A DNA stretch of 64,000 nucleotides from Aquibacillus salsiterrae (GTDB lineage: Bacteria > Bacillota > Bacilli > Bacillales > Amphibacillaceae): contig NZ_JAMQKC010000001.1 in assembly GCF_028416595.1 (NCBI RefSeq), forward strand, positions 434,001-498,000. The letters are read 5' to 3'. Shown in pieces: positions 27,454-36,106 of the stretch; position 1 is the stretch's first letter, and every line of letters starts with the position of its first letter. The notes under the pieces are model-generated. The model was not told the origin of the DNA. It saw nothing but the letters and a program-made list of their open reading frames with translations, and ran no database searches. The position numbers were made by a program, and so were the translations under genes.

Positions 27454-28206
27454 TTAGCGGTGGCGATTGATAACATCTAATCCACCTGTAATTTCAATGA
27501 TGGATCCAGTAATCATATCTGAATCCTTTTCACACAAAAATAGTATCGTTCTAGCAATGTCCTCTCCAGTCCCTGATCTACCTATTGGTGTATGGCGATC
27601 GTGCTGGTGTCTGCTATCTTTAATAGTTGATTCCTTCATTTCACCGATGATATTTCCCGGACAAATCATATTAGAAGTAATTCCATATTCCGCTTCTTCC
27701 AATGCGATTGTTTTTGTTAACGAAACTAAGCCAACCTTTGCTGCTGCAAAAGCTGCCCTATTTAACCATCCAGATGCAGAGTTTGCCCCTTGGAAGCCGT
27801 AATTGACGATTCTACCAAAACCTTGTTTCCTCATAGTAGGGATAGTTAATTTAGCCATATGAAAAGCGGCGTCCAAGTTTCCTCGAATCATTAAATCCCA
27901 TTCATCATCAGAGTAATCCATTAATTTTTTCCGTTCAAATATAAATGGGCCGGCATTGTTGATTAAAAAATCGATAGCACCATTTTGTTCAGTAGCTTCT
28001 TTAATAAGTCGGGTTAGATCTTGTTTATTTGTTACGTCCGCTTTAACAAGATGTAGGTTATGATGTTTGTACCTTTGCTTCAACTGGACTGCTCTTTGTT
28101 CATCACGATAAAAGGAAACAGTAACTTGATGACCTGCTTCTAAGAATGCCTCTGTTACTTTAAGGCCTAATCCCTTCGTGCCAGCAGTAATGACCGCATG
28201 GCCCAT
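27454..28206 (-). CDS. ytkK: Short-chain dehydrogenase/reductase-like protein YtkK
   Basis: 250-residue Rossmann-fold SDR. The cofactor motif TAGTKGLG (TGxxxGxG type) and structural NNAG are present (LINNAGPFIFERKK). At the active site the usual YxxxK reads AAFAAAK, so the catalytic Tyr is Phe, with the Lys kept; the Ser region reads NYGFQGANSASGW. Unless another Tyr substitutes, classical reductase chemistry is doubtful. C-terminal TGSIIEITGGLDV is standard. ATG 28206 follows AAGGAGGGGTGAAA. B. subtilis has ytkK near ytkL in this region. Confidence 0.8.
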   Translation of the reverse strand: MGHAVITAGTKGLGLKVTEAFLEAGHQVTVSFYRDEQRAVQLKQRYKHHNLHLVKADVTNKQDLTRLIKEATEQNGAIDFLINNAGPFIFERKKLMDYSDDEWDLMIRGNLDAAFHMAKLTIPTMRKQGFGRIVNYGFQGANSASGWLNRAAFAAAKVGLVSLTKTIALEEAEYGITSNMICPGNIIGEMKESTIKDSRHQHDRHTPIGRSGTGEDIARTILFLCEKDSDMITGSIIEITGGLDVINRHR

Positions 28207-28320
28207 TTTCACCCCTCCTTAGCAATTGAGTTGATTAAATTGCTATTTTTTACAAGTATATGGTACATGAACCAAGAGATAAAAGCTATTAAAAACAAGG
28301 AACTCCGACACAAATGTATA

Positions 28321-28390
28321 AGAAAAACGGAAGCGCCTTACTAGACTAAGGCAGGCATAAGACAAGACCTGTCGTGGCTGTTTCAAGATG
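28321..28390 (+). repeat. Dispersed intergenic repeat, copy 4 (5' half)
   Basis: AGAAAAACGGAAGCGCCTTA, then GGCATAAGACAAGACCTGTC and GTGGC, matching the 5' half of the copy at 59027. It is truncated in the inner hairpin and runs up to the EcsC-like stop codon. Confidence 0.7.
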
Positions 28391-29221
28391 TTAGGAATGG
28401 ATAGAAAACTTCGAATGTTCCATGAAATATCTTTTTTGATAAAAACGGATGGCGAAGTCAGTTACTTTTGTAAGAAAATAGTAATTCGTTATAGCACCTG
28501 CACTTACACTTAAAACCGGCATTCCTTTTATTAAATACCTTTTCGTAGCTAAGACTAACGAAAATTTAATAAGTTGAACATACATCGGTAGGAGGGAGTT
28601 ATCTTGAATAATCTCTTCTGTTCCTTGGTAGATGTAAGTGGAACTATTAGATAGCTCTTCGACCATTTCATCCCAATTTCTTTTGTGATAACGACTTGGT
28701 AATGTTGATGCATGAAATAACTTAAGAGATAGCATTAACTCAAATGGTTTATTTAAATCATGCCCGAACGATAAAGCAATTAATTGGATTGCTCGAAGAT
28801 GAAGAACTAAAACAGAAGGCAAGTCTATACTTGATCCAATTTTACTTTTACTTCCGGTGATGGAACCCTGAATAAGAGTAAAAAGCTTTTCTTTTGTGAT
28901 TTGTTGTTTGGCAATAAAACTTAATTGTTCAACTGTTAACGTCTTTAAATCATCTATTGATGAAACATGAGGGTTAAACAGTTTAGCGTTTTTTACTATT
29001 TGTTCTCTAGCATCTTTTTGGATAGTAGCACCTCTTAGGAATGCATGAGAAAAAAACAAAACATTGTCCAAGTTAAAATAAAGCTTCTTTTTGACTTTTT
29101 CATCTATTTTCTTTGTCATTTGATTAATGAACCAATCATACTTAGTTGTAAAGGAATTTGATTGATGATCCTCCATCTGCTTTTCCCAATCCTCAATTTC
29201 TTTTAAAATTGCAGAAGACAA
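28391..29221 (-). CDS. EcsC family protein
   Basis: 276-residue protein matching the EcsC family, named after the third gene of the B. subtilis ecsABC transporter operon; its biochemical role is unknown. A charged N-terminus (WEKQMEDHQ) is followed by helical segments with glycine-rich turns, LIQGSITGSKSKIGSSIDLP, and the C-terminal hydrophobic block KGMPVLSVSAGAITNYYFLTKV, which may enter the membrane. TTG 29221 lies 8 bases after AGGAGG; the alternative GTG at 29230 sits inside the ribosome site. It stands alone without ecsAB. Confidence 0.75.
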   Translation of the reverse strand: MSSAILKEIEDWEKQMEDHQSNSFTTKYDWFINQMTKKIDEKVKKKLYFNLDNVLFFSHAFLRGATIQKDAREQIVKNAKLFNPHVSSIDDLKTLTVEQLSFIAKQQITKEKLFTLIQGSITGSKSKIGSSIDLPSVLVLHLRAIQLIALSFGHDLNKPFELMLSLKLFHASTLPSRYHKRNWDEMVEELSNSSTYIYQGTEEIIQDNSLLPMYVQLIKFSLVLATKRYLIKGMPVLSVSAGAITNYYFLTKVTDFAIRFYQKRYFMEHSKFSIHS

Positions 29222-29331
29222 AGGTGACACCTCCTATTCTTTATCCAATCATTAATCTATCCTATGAGTTGTAAATAAATAGCAGAACCAAACGACAAGC
29301 AACTTGCATCTAAGTTGTAATCAAACCACAA

Positions 29332-29364
29332 AAAAAGCTTATAGATAAACTCTACAAGCTTTTT
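29332..29364 (-). terminator. Intrinsic terminator of ackA
   Basis: AAAAAGCTT-TAGA arms pair with TCTA-AAGCTTTTT around a 5-base loop; the minus strand continues TTTTTTTGTGG. Confidence 0.85.
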
Positions 29365-29368
29365 CCCT

Positions 29369-30571
29369 CTATCTAGTAAGTTCTTTTTGTGTCAATCGAA
29401 CAGTGTCCCGTGCGATCATTACCTCTTCGTTAGTCGGAATAACAATAACCTTGACAGGTGAATGCGGGTAATTAATAAACGTTTCTTTACCACGGATATT
29501 ATTTAATGATTGATCCCAGTAAACACCCATGAATTCTAACCCTTTCAAAACTCTTTCTCGAATGGATGTACTATTTTCACCAACACCAGCAGTAAAGATA
29601 ATCGCATCAATTCCATGCATTCTAGCAGCATAAGAACCGATATACTTATGAATTCTCGCAGCAAATACTTCCAAAGCTAACTCTGCACGCTCGTCTCCTG
29701 CTTTTGCTTTTTCCTCAATATCTCTCAAATCACTAGAGAAACCAGACAGTGCTAGCATACCACTTTCTTTATTTAAAACGTTCATGACTTCGTTGGCACT
29801 TTTACCAGTCTTTTCCATGATATATGGAATTAATGCCGGATCTATGTTACCTGAACGTGTTCCCATCGTAACACCAGCGAGCGGTGTAAATCCCATTGAA
29901 GTGTCAATGGATTTACCTCCGTCAATTGCAGCAATACTTGCACCATTACCAAGATGACAAGATAACAACCTTAATTGGCTTAATGGAACTCCCATTAATT
30001 CCGATGCCCTTTCAGAGACATACTTGTGAGAAGTACCGTGGAAACCGTATTTTCTTATGCCGTACTTTTTGTAATATTCATATGGCAAACTGTACAAGTA
30101 AGACTGTTCCGGCATTGTTTGATGAAAAGCTGTATCAAAGACTGCTACAGCAGGAACATCTGGGAGTATTTCTTTAAATGCTCTTATCCCTGTTAAGTTA
30201 GCAGGGTTATGCAGGGGTGCTAAGTCAGAAACCTCTTCAATTTCATTTATAACTTCATTTGTTATTCGAACAGAATCACTAAACTTTTCCCCGCCGTGTA
30301 CAACCCTATGTCCAATCCCGTCAATTTCGTCTAAAGAAGAAATGATACCAGTCGACGTTAATTTAAAAAGCAGCATTTTAACTGCTTCCTCATGATTTTG
30401 AATATCTTTCACAGTTGTATCTTTTTGCCCGTTTACCTCTATTGTAAAGATAGAATCGTTAATACCGATTCGTTCTACAAGTCCTTTGGTAATTACTCTT
30501 TCTTCCGGCATCACTATTAGTTGAAATTTCAAGGATGAACTACCGGCATTAATAGCTAAAATGTTGCTCAA
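29369..30571 (-). CDS. ackA: Acetate kinase
   Basis: Converts acetyl phosphate and ADP to acetate and ATP in overflow metabolism. 400 residues, family length. Signature 1 [18 protein letters not shown] starts the protein and signature 2 ([16 protein letters not shown]) follows at about 88-103; [16 protein letters not shown] and [12 protein letters not shown] form the nucleotide and substrate loops; [11 protein letters not shown] is also present. A degenerate cre-like element about 85 bases upstream (30653-30666) would suit CcpA activation, known for B. subtilis ackA. It precedes its own terminator; ytxK is upstream, as in B. subtilis. Confidence 0.97.
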   Translation of the reverse strand: MSNILAINAGSSSLKFQLIVMPEERVITKGLVERIGINDSIFTIEVNGQKDTTVKDIQNHEEAVKMLLFKLTSTGIISSLDEIDGIGHRVVHGGEKFSDSVRITNEVINEIEEVSDLAPLHNPANLTGIRAFKEILPDVPAVAVFDTAFHQTMPEQSYLYSLPYEYYKKYGIRKYGFHGTSHKYVSERASELMGVPLSQLRLLSCHLGNGASIAAIDGGKSIDTSMGFTPLAGVTMGTRSGNIDPALIPYIMEKTGKSANEVMNVLNKESGMLALSGFSSDLRDIEEKAKAGDERAELALEVFAARIHKYIGSYAARMHGIDAIIFTAGVGENSTSIRERVLKGLEFMGVYWDQSLNNIRGKETFINYPHSPVKVIVIPTNEEVMIARDTVRLTQKELTR

Positions 30572-30652
30572 ATTCTCTCAACCCTTTCATATTAGGTTAG
30601 GCCCAACTCCATTTTAACCACCGGTTTCGTCCATTTGCAACACGAAGCTGAA

Positions 30653-30666
30653 ATGACAGCGGTTGC
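30653..30666 (-). promoter_or_regulatory. Candidate cre upstream of ackA
   Basis: Minus-strand CGCAACCGCTGTCA fits the cre pattern TGWAANCGNTNWCA except at positions 1 and 3. It lies 82-95 bases upstream of the ackA start, where CcpA activates ackA in B. subtilis. ccpA itself is at 52.5-53.5 kb. Confidence 0.4.
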
Positions 30667-30678
30667 GACGTGAATTTG

Positions 30679-31677
30679 TTATTTTCTAACTATTGAAAAC
30701 CCTTCATTTTGAAACCATTCATTCATTTGTGCGAGGATGCTATTCATCGCTTGAGGATTCTTGAAAGATGGAAGTTGCGCCATTAATGTTTGTTTAGGTG
30801 TCTTAGTAGCTTGTCCCTTTTTTTGCAATATTAATATACTCTTTGCATTTTGTTCTGACTTAAACATACTTAGTGGCAACTGAAGCATTCCTACAATATG
30901 GCTGTGTTGCTGAAGAAACTTGTTTAACTTGTCGGATTGTTCACTTGTAAATAAATGATTTGGAATAACAAGAATCATATAACCAGCAGGTTTCATATAG
31001 TGTAAACCCTGTTCAATGAATAAATGGTGGGCATAGGAATGTCCACTATTTGCCTTTAACTGATAATGATTTGCTTGAATATCATCTGGATAGTATCCGA
31101 CTGGTAAGTCAGATATTATTACGTCAACAGGTTCCAACAAAAAAGAGCGTAAACTATCTTGATGAAAAAATTCCACATTCAGTTTTTGTAAATTTGCATT
31201 CATTAAGGCCAATTTTATTAATGTTGGATCTACTTCACTACCATAAGCTTCGACGCCATTATCCATACTGTTCATAACAGCTGTTAGCAAATTAGCTGTG
31301 CCACAAGCGGGGTCAAACAAACGAATAACATCAGTTCTATTGATAAATTTATTGGCAAGATAACCGATAAACATTGCAACAGTATCTGGTGTCATTAAAT
31401 GCTGTTGCTGCGTAGCGCCCTTCATCCCTTTTAGGATAACAAGTTGGATCGCTTTTCGAATTTCTTCTTTTTCATATTTGTCTATATTCATTTCGTTTAT
31501 TGCTTGATCTAGTTCATCTATTAATTTGTCATCAAATTCTTCGGTCGTTTGTCTTGAAAAAACATATTCTAGACCAATCGCCAAACTATCGATATATGGA
31601 TGATTTAAATTTTCTTGAATTTTTTCTGTTATTTCATCTACTAATTGAAATAGTCTCTCTATGTTTGATTGTTCCAT
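30679..31677 (-). CDS. ytxK: YtxK: class I SAM-dependent methyltransferase-like protein
   Basis: 332 residues related to type I restriction N6-adenine methyltransferase (HsdM) catalytic domains. A helical N-terminal domain (1-100) precedes the SAM-binding motif DPACGTANLLTAV and the acidic loop AYGSEVDPTL. Motif IV, normally NPP(F/Y), reads SDLPVGYYP, so DNA N6-methylation is not assured. ATG 31677 has GGAGGAGAAACG; the longer start at 31728 lacks support. It lies upstream of ackA by 107 bases, as in B. subtilis. The tpx gene found next to ytxK there is absent. Confidence 0.85.
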   Translation of the reverse strand: MEQSNIERLFQLVDEITEKIQENLNHPYIDSLAIGLEYVFSRQTTEEFDDKLIDELDQAINEMNIDKYEKEEIRKAIQLVILKGMKGATQQQHLMTPDTVAMFIGYLANKFINRTDVIRLFDPACGTANLLTAVMNSMDNGVEAYGSEVDPTLIKLALMNANLQKLNVEFFHQDSLRSFLLEPVDVIISDLPVGYYPDDIQANHYQLKANSGHSYAHHLFIEQGLHYMKPAGYMILVIPNHLFTSEQSDKLNKFLQQHSHIVGMLQLPLSMFKSEQNAKSILILQKKGQATKTPKQTLMAQLPSFKNPQAMNSILAQMNEWFQNEGFSIVRK

Positions 31678-31800
31678 CGTTTCTCCTCCATTCATTCCCT
31701 TTCCTTCTACAGTGTTACTATCAGACATTCCATTATAAATTTTATATAGTTTTGACCAATTGTTCTAGTAATACGTTTTTATTATTTTTAACAACTATAG

Positions 31801-31832
31801 AAAGCCCGGCAGCTTCATGTACCGGGCTTTCC
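31801..31832 (-). terminator. Hairpin downstream of ytfJ
   Basis: GAAAGCCCGG / CCGGGCTTTC, a 10-bp GC-rich stem with a 12-base loop, lies 92 bases past the ytfJ stop and upstream of ytxK. The T-run is weak on both strands. Confidence 0.6.
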
Positions 31833-31923
31833 ATTTTATTAGAATGCTTCTCATCCTAGTATGACTTTAAGGCTAGGTTATGTCTAATTTCTTGTTTATT
31901 GTTTATGGAAGAAATACCAATAA

Positions 31924-32373
31924 TTATTGCTTCTCGTCTTTTTCTTCCCTGTTTGCATCAGAGTTTGAATCGGTTTTAACATTTTTCATCATATCTTGAA
32001 TTTTTTCGATTGCCTGTGGAGCTAAATCAATTAGTTTTTCAGCAAGATGGGCATTTTTGTCTATATGAATCATCTGGGAACCTTTACTATTTACTATTAA
32101 AAAACCTACCGGTGAAATCGAAACACCTCCACCAGAGCCACCACCAAATGGAAGAACTTCAGAATTACTATCATCATTCCCTTGCTGCGAGGATGGAGAA
32201 AATTCTGTTCCCCCAACGGCAAACCCGTATCCTACACGACTAATAGGTAAAATAACTGATCCATCTGGAGATTCAACAGGATCCCCTAAAATTATATTTA
32301 CATCAACCATTTCTTTTAAATTGTTCATAACAGAATCCATCATGCCCTCTAAAGGGTGCTGTTGTTCACTCAT
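31924..32373 (-). CDS. ytfJ: GerW/YtfJ family sporulation protein
   Basis: 149 residues, the GerW/YtfJ family found in endospore formers and required for normal germination in some. The core holds ILGDPVESPDGSVILPISRV, VGYGFAVGGTEF, a glycine-rich GGGSGGGVSISPVGFLIV and a helical tail DLAPQAIEKIQDMMKNV. Ends with a charged segment. ATG 32373 follows TAAGGAGGAAAATT. It lies 17 bases after ytfI and the two form an operon; the terminator-like hairpin is at 31801-31832. Confidence 0.88.
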   Translation of the reverse strand: MSEQQHPLEGMMDSVMNNLKEMVDVNIILGDPVESPDGSVILPISRVGYGFAVGGTEFSPSSQQGNDDSNSEVLPFGGGSGGGVSISPVGFLIVNSKGSQMIHIDKNAHLAEKLIDLAPQAIEKIQDMMKNVKTDSNSDANREEKDEKQ

Positions 32374-32390
32374 AATTTTCCTCCTTATGG

Positions 32391-32993
32391 TTAAGCTAGA
32401 TTTCTATTCAAATTATTTTCACTTCTTTTTATTTGTCTGACAATATGAAAGAATGCCACAATAGTTTGACCTAATCGAAAAGAAACCATACATTCACACT
32501 CGCTATTCACCTGTTTTTTTTGAAAAATTGGTACGACATTTATTGTGGGCTTTGTCTTAACCGTCATGTAATCAGTCATCAATCTAACTATTGATCCTTT
32601 CACAGACCATAATCCACCAGACATTATCCCTGTTAAAAACGCATCGCCTGTTCCCAGCTCTGTCGTCCAGTCAAATTTGTGCAGGCGTATTTTCCCTAAT
32701 AAGTTGAATACTTTGTCCTTGACCGCGTTCCATAGTTTCAGCTTTACTTTCCAGTTATCGCTAGTAAACAGTTTGCTATCTTCAATCATATTAGTAGCGT
32801 CAGTAGCGTCGTCTTGTTTCTCAGGTAATTCCATCTTTCGCTTATATACATTTATTCCCAAAACCCTAACTTTTATGTGAAAATAACTCATTTCATTTTG
32901 AAGTGAGAGATAGAATGTTGTATAAATCCTAAGAAAATAACTTATAATGAATAAGATGATGATTAGAAACAATAGGAAAATCACCCATAACAT
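32391..32993 (-). CDS. ytfI: DUF2953 protein YtfI
   Basis: 200-residue protein with a single N-terminal membrane anchor (MLWVIFLLFLIIILFIISYF) and a DUF2953 domain behind it, including the segment FDWTTELGTGDAFLTGIMSG. It is probably anchored with the domain at the membrane surface. ATG 32993 follows GGAGGTGGGTGGA; a longer start at 33008 lies inside the ribosome site. It pairs with ytfJ, as in B. subtilis, and may support spore membrane functions; that is inference. Confidence 0.82.
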   Translation of the reverse strand: MLWVIFLLFLIIILFIISYFLRIYTTFYLSLQNEMSYFHIKVRVLGINVYKRKMELPEKQDDATDATNMIEDSKLFTSDNWKVKLKLWNAVKDKVFNLLGKIRLHKFDWTTELGTGDAFLTGIMSGGLWSVKGSIVRLMTDYMTVKTKPTINVVPIFQKKQVNSECECMVSFRLGQTIVAFFHIVRQIKRSENNLNRNLA

Positions 32994-33146
32994 TCCACCC
33001 ACCTCCATATATCTAGTATTTCAACAAATGTTTGGAATTAAACACACAATCGGTTAATTTTATTACCAAACTAGGATTAATTTCCAGTTTGTGTTACCGT
33101 GATGGTAGGGAAAATGAAAGATTACTAGAAAGAAGGGGACTATAAG

Positions 33147-33947
33147 ATGGATAACAGGAAGAATCTTTATTTTCATTATCCTAAGAGTAATCAGCTAGAA
33201 AAGAGGCTTACTCCTTTATTTGATCTGGCTAAGGAAAATGGATTTACTATTTTAGATGATTACACTAAAGCAAATATCATTGCTAGTATTGGAGGCGACG
33301 GGTCTTTTCTCCAAGCTGTTCGGAAAACAGGATTTAGGCAGGACTGTTTATATGTAGGAATTGCTCAAGCAAATGAATCTGGATTATACTGTGATTTTAA
33401 TTTAGACAATTATGATGAGATGGTTCATTCTATCATGAATGAAGAGCTTGAAGTAAGACGTTTTCCAATCATAAAAGTCGTTATTAACGGGGAAAGCAAA
33501 TTTTACTGTTTAAATGAAGCTAGTATTCGATCTGCTATTATTAAGACAATTGAAATTAATGTCTATATCGATGATAAACCTTTCGAGACATTCCGTGGAG
33601 ATGGATTAATTGTTGCAACACCAACAGGAAGTACAGGGTATAATAAATCAACGCATGGGGCTGTAGTTGATCCGAAGACCCCCTGCTTCCAAGTATCAGA
33701 GCTCGCTTCATTAAATAATAACCGTTATCGTACATTAGGGTCTTCTTTTATCTTAGATAAAGAAAGAACACTTAAACTAGAAGTTATCCAAGACGGAAAT
33801 GATTATCCTATCATTGGGTTGGATAATGAAGCCTATTCAATCAGGAACATACAAGATTTAACAATTACACTAAGTGAACAACGAATTAAAACAGTGAAGC
33901 TAAAAAACAATTCCTATTGGGATCGTGTTAAACGAACATTTTTGTAA
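33147..33947 (+). CDS. nadK: NAD kinase (second Bacillus type)
   Basis: 266 residues; phosphorylates NAD to NADP. The GGDG nucleotide motif appears in ASIGGDGSFLQAV, the NE motif in CLNEASIR, and TPTGSTGYNKSTHGAVV forms the conserved Gly-rich substrate loop. This corresponds to B. subtilis YtdI (NadF2/PpnK2) by position between ytfI and ytcJ. ATG 33147 follows AGAAGGGGACTATAAG. Plus strand, convergent with ytcJ. A perfect hairpin lies 30 bases after its stop (33978-34002), and a reverse copy of the dispersed repeat follows. Confidence 0.93.
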   Translation: MDNRKNLYFHYPKSNQLEKRLTPLFDLAKENGFTILDDYTKANIIASIGGDGSFLQAVRKTGFRQDCLYVGIAQANESGLYCDFNLDNYDEMVHSIMNEELEVRRFPIIKVVINGESKFYCLNEASIRSAIIKTIEINVYIDDKPFETFRGDGLIVATPTGSTGYNKSTHGAVVDPKTPCFQVSELASLNNNRYRTLGSSFILDKERTLKLEVIQDGNDYPIIGLDNEAYSIRNIQDLTITLSEQRIKTVKLKNNSYWDRVKRTFL

Positions 33948-33977
33948 GACAAAATTCAGATTTAGTTCTAAATATGA

Positions 33978-34002
33978 TAAGAAGGGGTCAGACCCCTTCT
34001 TA
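33978..34002. terminator. Hairpin downstream of nadK
   Basis: TAAGAAGGGGTC pairs with GACCCCTTCTTA with almost no loop. T-run is lacking after it on the plus strand, so it could instead be a processing or stabilising structure. Confidence 0.5.
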
Positions 34003-34009
34003 ATCAACA

Positions 34010-34097
34010 GAAAATCTGGCTCTCTATGCCCTCCGCCCCAATCTTATGCTGACACAAAGGAATGCTTCTAGGAATTGACATTGCAGAAAGAATTGGT
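34010..34097 (-). repeat. Dispersed intergenic repeat, degenerate reverse copy
   Basis: GGAATGCTTCTAGGAATTGA and CATTGCAGAAA are close to the reverse complement of the middle of the copy at 5028 (AGGAACACTTCTAAGAATTG, ACATCGCAGAAA). It follows the plus-strand gene nadK, so relative to that gene it has the same polarity as the plus copies have to minus-strand genes. It ends at the ytcJ stop. Confidence 0.6.
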
Positions 34098-35708
34098 TTA
34101 CCTCGTTTTTGCATGTTGTGTATTCTGATAGACAATTGTTTCATCAACAACTGTCATCACAACCTTTGCCTTTGCGATTTCATCATGTGCAATCTCAAAT
34201 AAATCTTTATCTAATACGGTGAAATCTGCAACATATCCTTCTTTAATTTGACCACGAGATTCTTCTTGTGATATGACATAAGCACTTCCTTTTGTATATA
34301 AAGAAATTGCCTCATAAACCGTTAACTGTTGCTCCTCGTTATACACGTTCCCATCAATAAATGACCTTCGACGCACTGCCGCTTCTATTCCAATTAACGG
34401 GTTAACATCCTCAATTGGAGCATCCGATCCTGCTGCACACGGGATATCGTGATTAAGGAAGGTTTTCCAAGGATAAGCATATTTGCTACGTCTTGCTCCA
34501 ATCCGATCAATAACCCAAGGATAATCTGATGCAACAAAAGTAGGTTGAATATCTAACACCACATCAATTTCTTGTAAAATAGTTAAAAGCTCTTTATTAA
34601 CGATCTGGGCATGGATTAATCTGTCTCTTAATCCTTTTTTAACTGGATATTTTTTTAATAATTTCGCTATTTCTAGCGCTGCCTTATCCCCGATCGCATG
34701 AACAGCAACAGGCATCTCAAGTTCCCTAGCCCTCATAATCAAGGTTTCTAATCCTTCATTCGTATGAATAGGAATACCATAATTATCTTTGTCGTCTTCA
34801 TATGGTTCTGATAACCAAGCTGTGCGGCCACCTAATGCGCCGTCTGAAAATATTTTGACTGCACCCAAGTGGATAAAATCTGAACCATCACCAAAACCCA
34901 AGCCTATATTTCTCATCGCATCAACTACTTCATGATGGACGAGTAAATTAGCTCTAAATTTTCTACAAACCCCATTGATACCGTTTATAAAAGCGCGGAA
35001 GGTTTTATAAAATCCACCATAGTAATTTAAATCCTCACTATGGCCACCAACAAGTCCTTGTTGAAGCAAGTCATCGACAGATTTCTCAACAACTTTTGTC
35101 AAATATGTTTCCGATACTTCAGGTTGTACCTGCTTAATAAATTCTTGAGCTGTATCCAAAAAGTATCCAGTTGCTTCACCGTTTTTATCCCTCACAATTT
35201 TACCACCTTGCGGGTCCTTTGTTTCATTATTTATATTTGCTAATTCCATAGCGACTGAATTAGCAAGAACCGCATGCCTACATACACGGGTTAGCATCAT
35301 TGGGTTATTTGGACAAATTTCATCTAGTAAAGTCTTATGTATGATTTCAGGCTCTTCCCAGTTGTTTTCGTTCCAACCTTCACCAATTAACCATTCACCT
35401 TCTTTTAGGTCCTTTGCTCGTTTTTTTAAACTTTCAATCATTTCTTCGCTTGATGTCATTTTGGACAAGTCTAACCGAAGCAATTTTTCCCCGTGACCAA
35501 TAATATGTAAATGGCTGTCAACAAAACCAGGATACATAATAGCTCCGTTCAAGTTATGTGCATAATCAATGACTTTTCGGTACTTTTCTTTCAAATGTGC
35601 ATACTTCCCAACCTCGACGATAAAGCCTTTTTCGGTATAAATGGATTCTACTAGCTCCCCGTCAGATACCATGGTATAAATTTTCCCACCATACCATAAT
35701 ACTCCCAT
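34098..35708 (-). CDS. ytcJ: YtcJ-like metal-dependent amidohydrolase
   Basis: 536-residue amidohydrolase of the YtcJ/NfdA (exoenzyme-regulatory AepA-like) group. Metal ligands: GFVDSHLHIIGHG (HxH), a carboxylate/His in the barrel around VAVHAIGDKA, and AAGSDAPIED (Asp). ILGGRTA-like GALGGRTAWLSEPY is typical. It should hydrolyse an N-acyl or N-formyl bond; the substrate is unknown. ATG 35708 with GGAGAGATTTAGC. Its terminal codons abut the degenerate reverse repeat. It lies between nadK and the SASP gene, as in B. subtilis. Confidence 0.88.
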   Translation of the reverse strand: MGVLWYGGKIYTMVSDGELVESIYTEKGFIVEVGKYAHLKEKYRKVIDYAHNLNGAIMYPGFVDSHLHIIGHGEKLLRLDLSKMTSSEEMIESLKKRAKDLKEGEWLIGEGWNENNWEEPEIIHKTLLDEICPNNPMMLTRVCRHAVLANSVAMELANINNETKDPQGGKIVRDKNGEATGYFLDTAQEFIKQVQPEVSETYLTKVVEKSVDDLLQQGLVGGHSEDLNYYGGFYKTFRAFINGINGVCRKFRANLLVHHEVVDAMRNIGLGFGDGSDFIHLGAVKIFSDGALGGRTAWLSEPYEDDKDNYGIPIHTNEGLETLIMRARELEMPVAVHAIGDKAALEIAKLLKKYPVKKGLRDRLIHAQIVNKELLTILQEIDVVLDIQPTFVASDYPWVIDRIGARRSKYAYPWKTFLNHDIPCAAGSDAPIEDVNPLIGIEAAVRRRSFIDGNVYNEEQQLTVYEAISLYTKGSAYVISQEESRGQIKEGYVADFTVLDKDLFEIAHDEIAKAKVVMTVVDETIVYQNTQHAKTR

Positions 35709-35768
35709 CGCTAAATCTCTCCTACATTGTTTATTTTTCTAAAGATAACAAATTGCCAGTAAAAAGAA

Positions 35769-35794
35769 AAGGGTAGTGCCTAAACACTACCCTT
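35769..35794 (-). terminator. Intrinsic terminator of the SASP gene
   Basis: AAGGGTAGTG / CACTACCCTT with a 6-base loop, followed on the minus strand by TTCTTTTTA. Confidence 0.85.
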
Positions 35795-35811
35795 CATGCC
35801 ATTCTATATTA

Positions 35812-36015
35812 TTATCGTTGTTGACCACTTAATTGTTGTTGAGCCATTGACACTAGGCGCTTTGTGATTTCTCCACCAACAGAACCGTTAGCACGAGAAG
35901 TAGTATCAGCACCAAGGTTCACACCAAATTCTTGTGCAATTTCCACCTTCATTTGGTCTAGTGCTTGCTCAACACCAGGAACTAATAGTTGGTTGCTATT
36001 GTTGCTGCTTGCCAT
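35812..36015 (-). CDS. sspA: Small acid-soluble spore protein, alpha/beta type
   Basis: 67-residue DNA-binding spore protein that coats forespore DNA and supplies amino acids on germination. The GPR protease cleavage region is visible as VEIAQEFG, followed by [20 protein letters not shown], the conserved second block. The N-terminus is rich in Asn/Ser and the C-terminus in Gln. ATG 36015 follows AGAGGAGGTGAAACAATC. A SigG-like promoter lies 31-61 bases upstream. The symbol is by position; other alpha/beta SASPs of the genome would look alike. Confidence 0.93.
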   Translation of the reverse strand: MASSNNSNQLLVPGVEQALDQMKVEIAQEFGVNLGADTTSRANGSVGGEITKRLVSMAQQQLSGQQR

Positions 36016-36045
36016 GATTGTTTCACCTCCTCTTTGTTACATTTC

Positions 36046-36076
36046 TATAATGTGCGAGAAGGCTAACTTTCATTCA
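36046..36076 (-). promoter_or_regulatory. SigG-like forespore promoter of the SASP gene
   Basis: Minus strand: TGAATG (36071-36076), 18-base spacer, CATTATA (36046-36052), close to the SigG pattern TGAATA / CATAnTA. Confidence 0.5.
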
Positions 36077-36106
36077 AAAAAAAGAATGGTAGTTATTTCC
36101 TAAGCA

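Noticed and set aside
33978-34002. GGGGTCAGACCCC resembles the FadR-like operator TGGTCTGACCA
   Set aside because: Flanks differ (GGGG/CCCC rather than T/A), and the arms extend as a 12-bp hairpin after nadK, so it is better read as a terminator-like structure.
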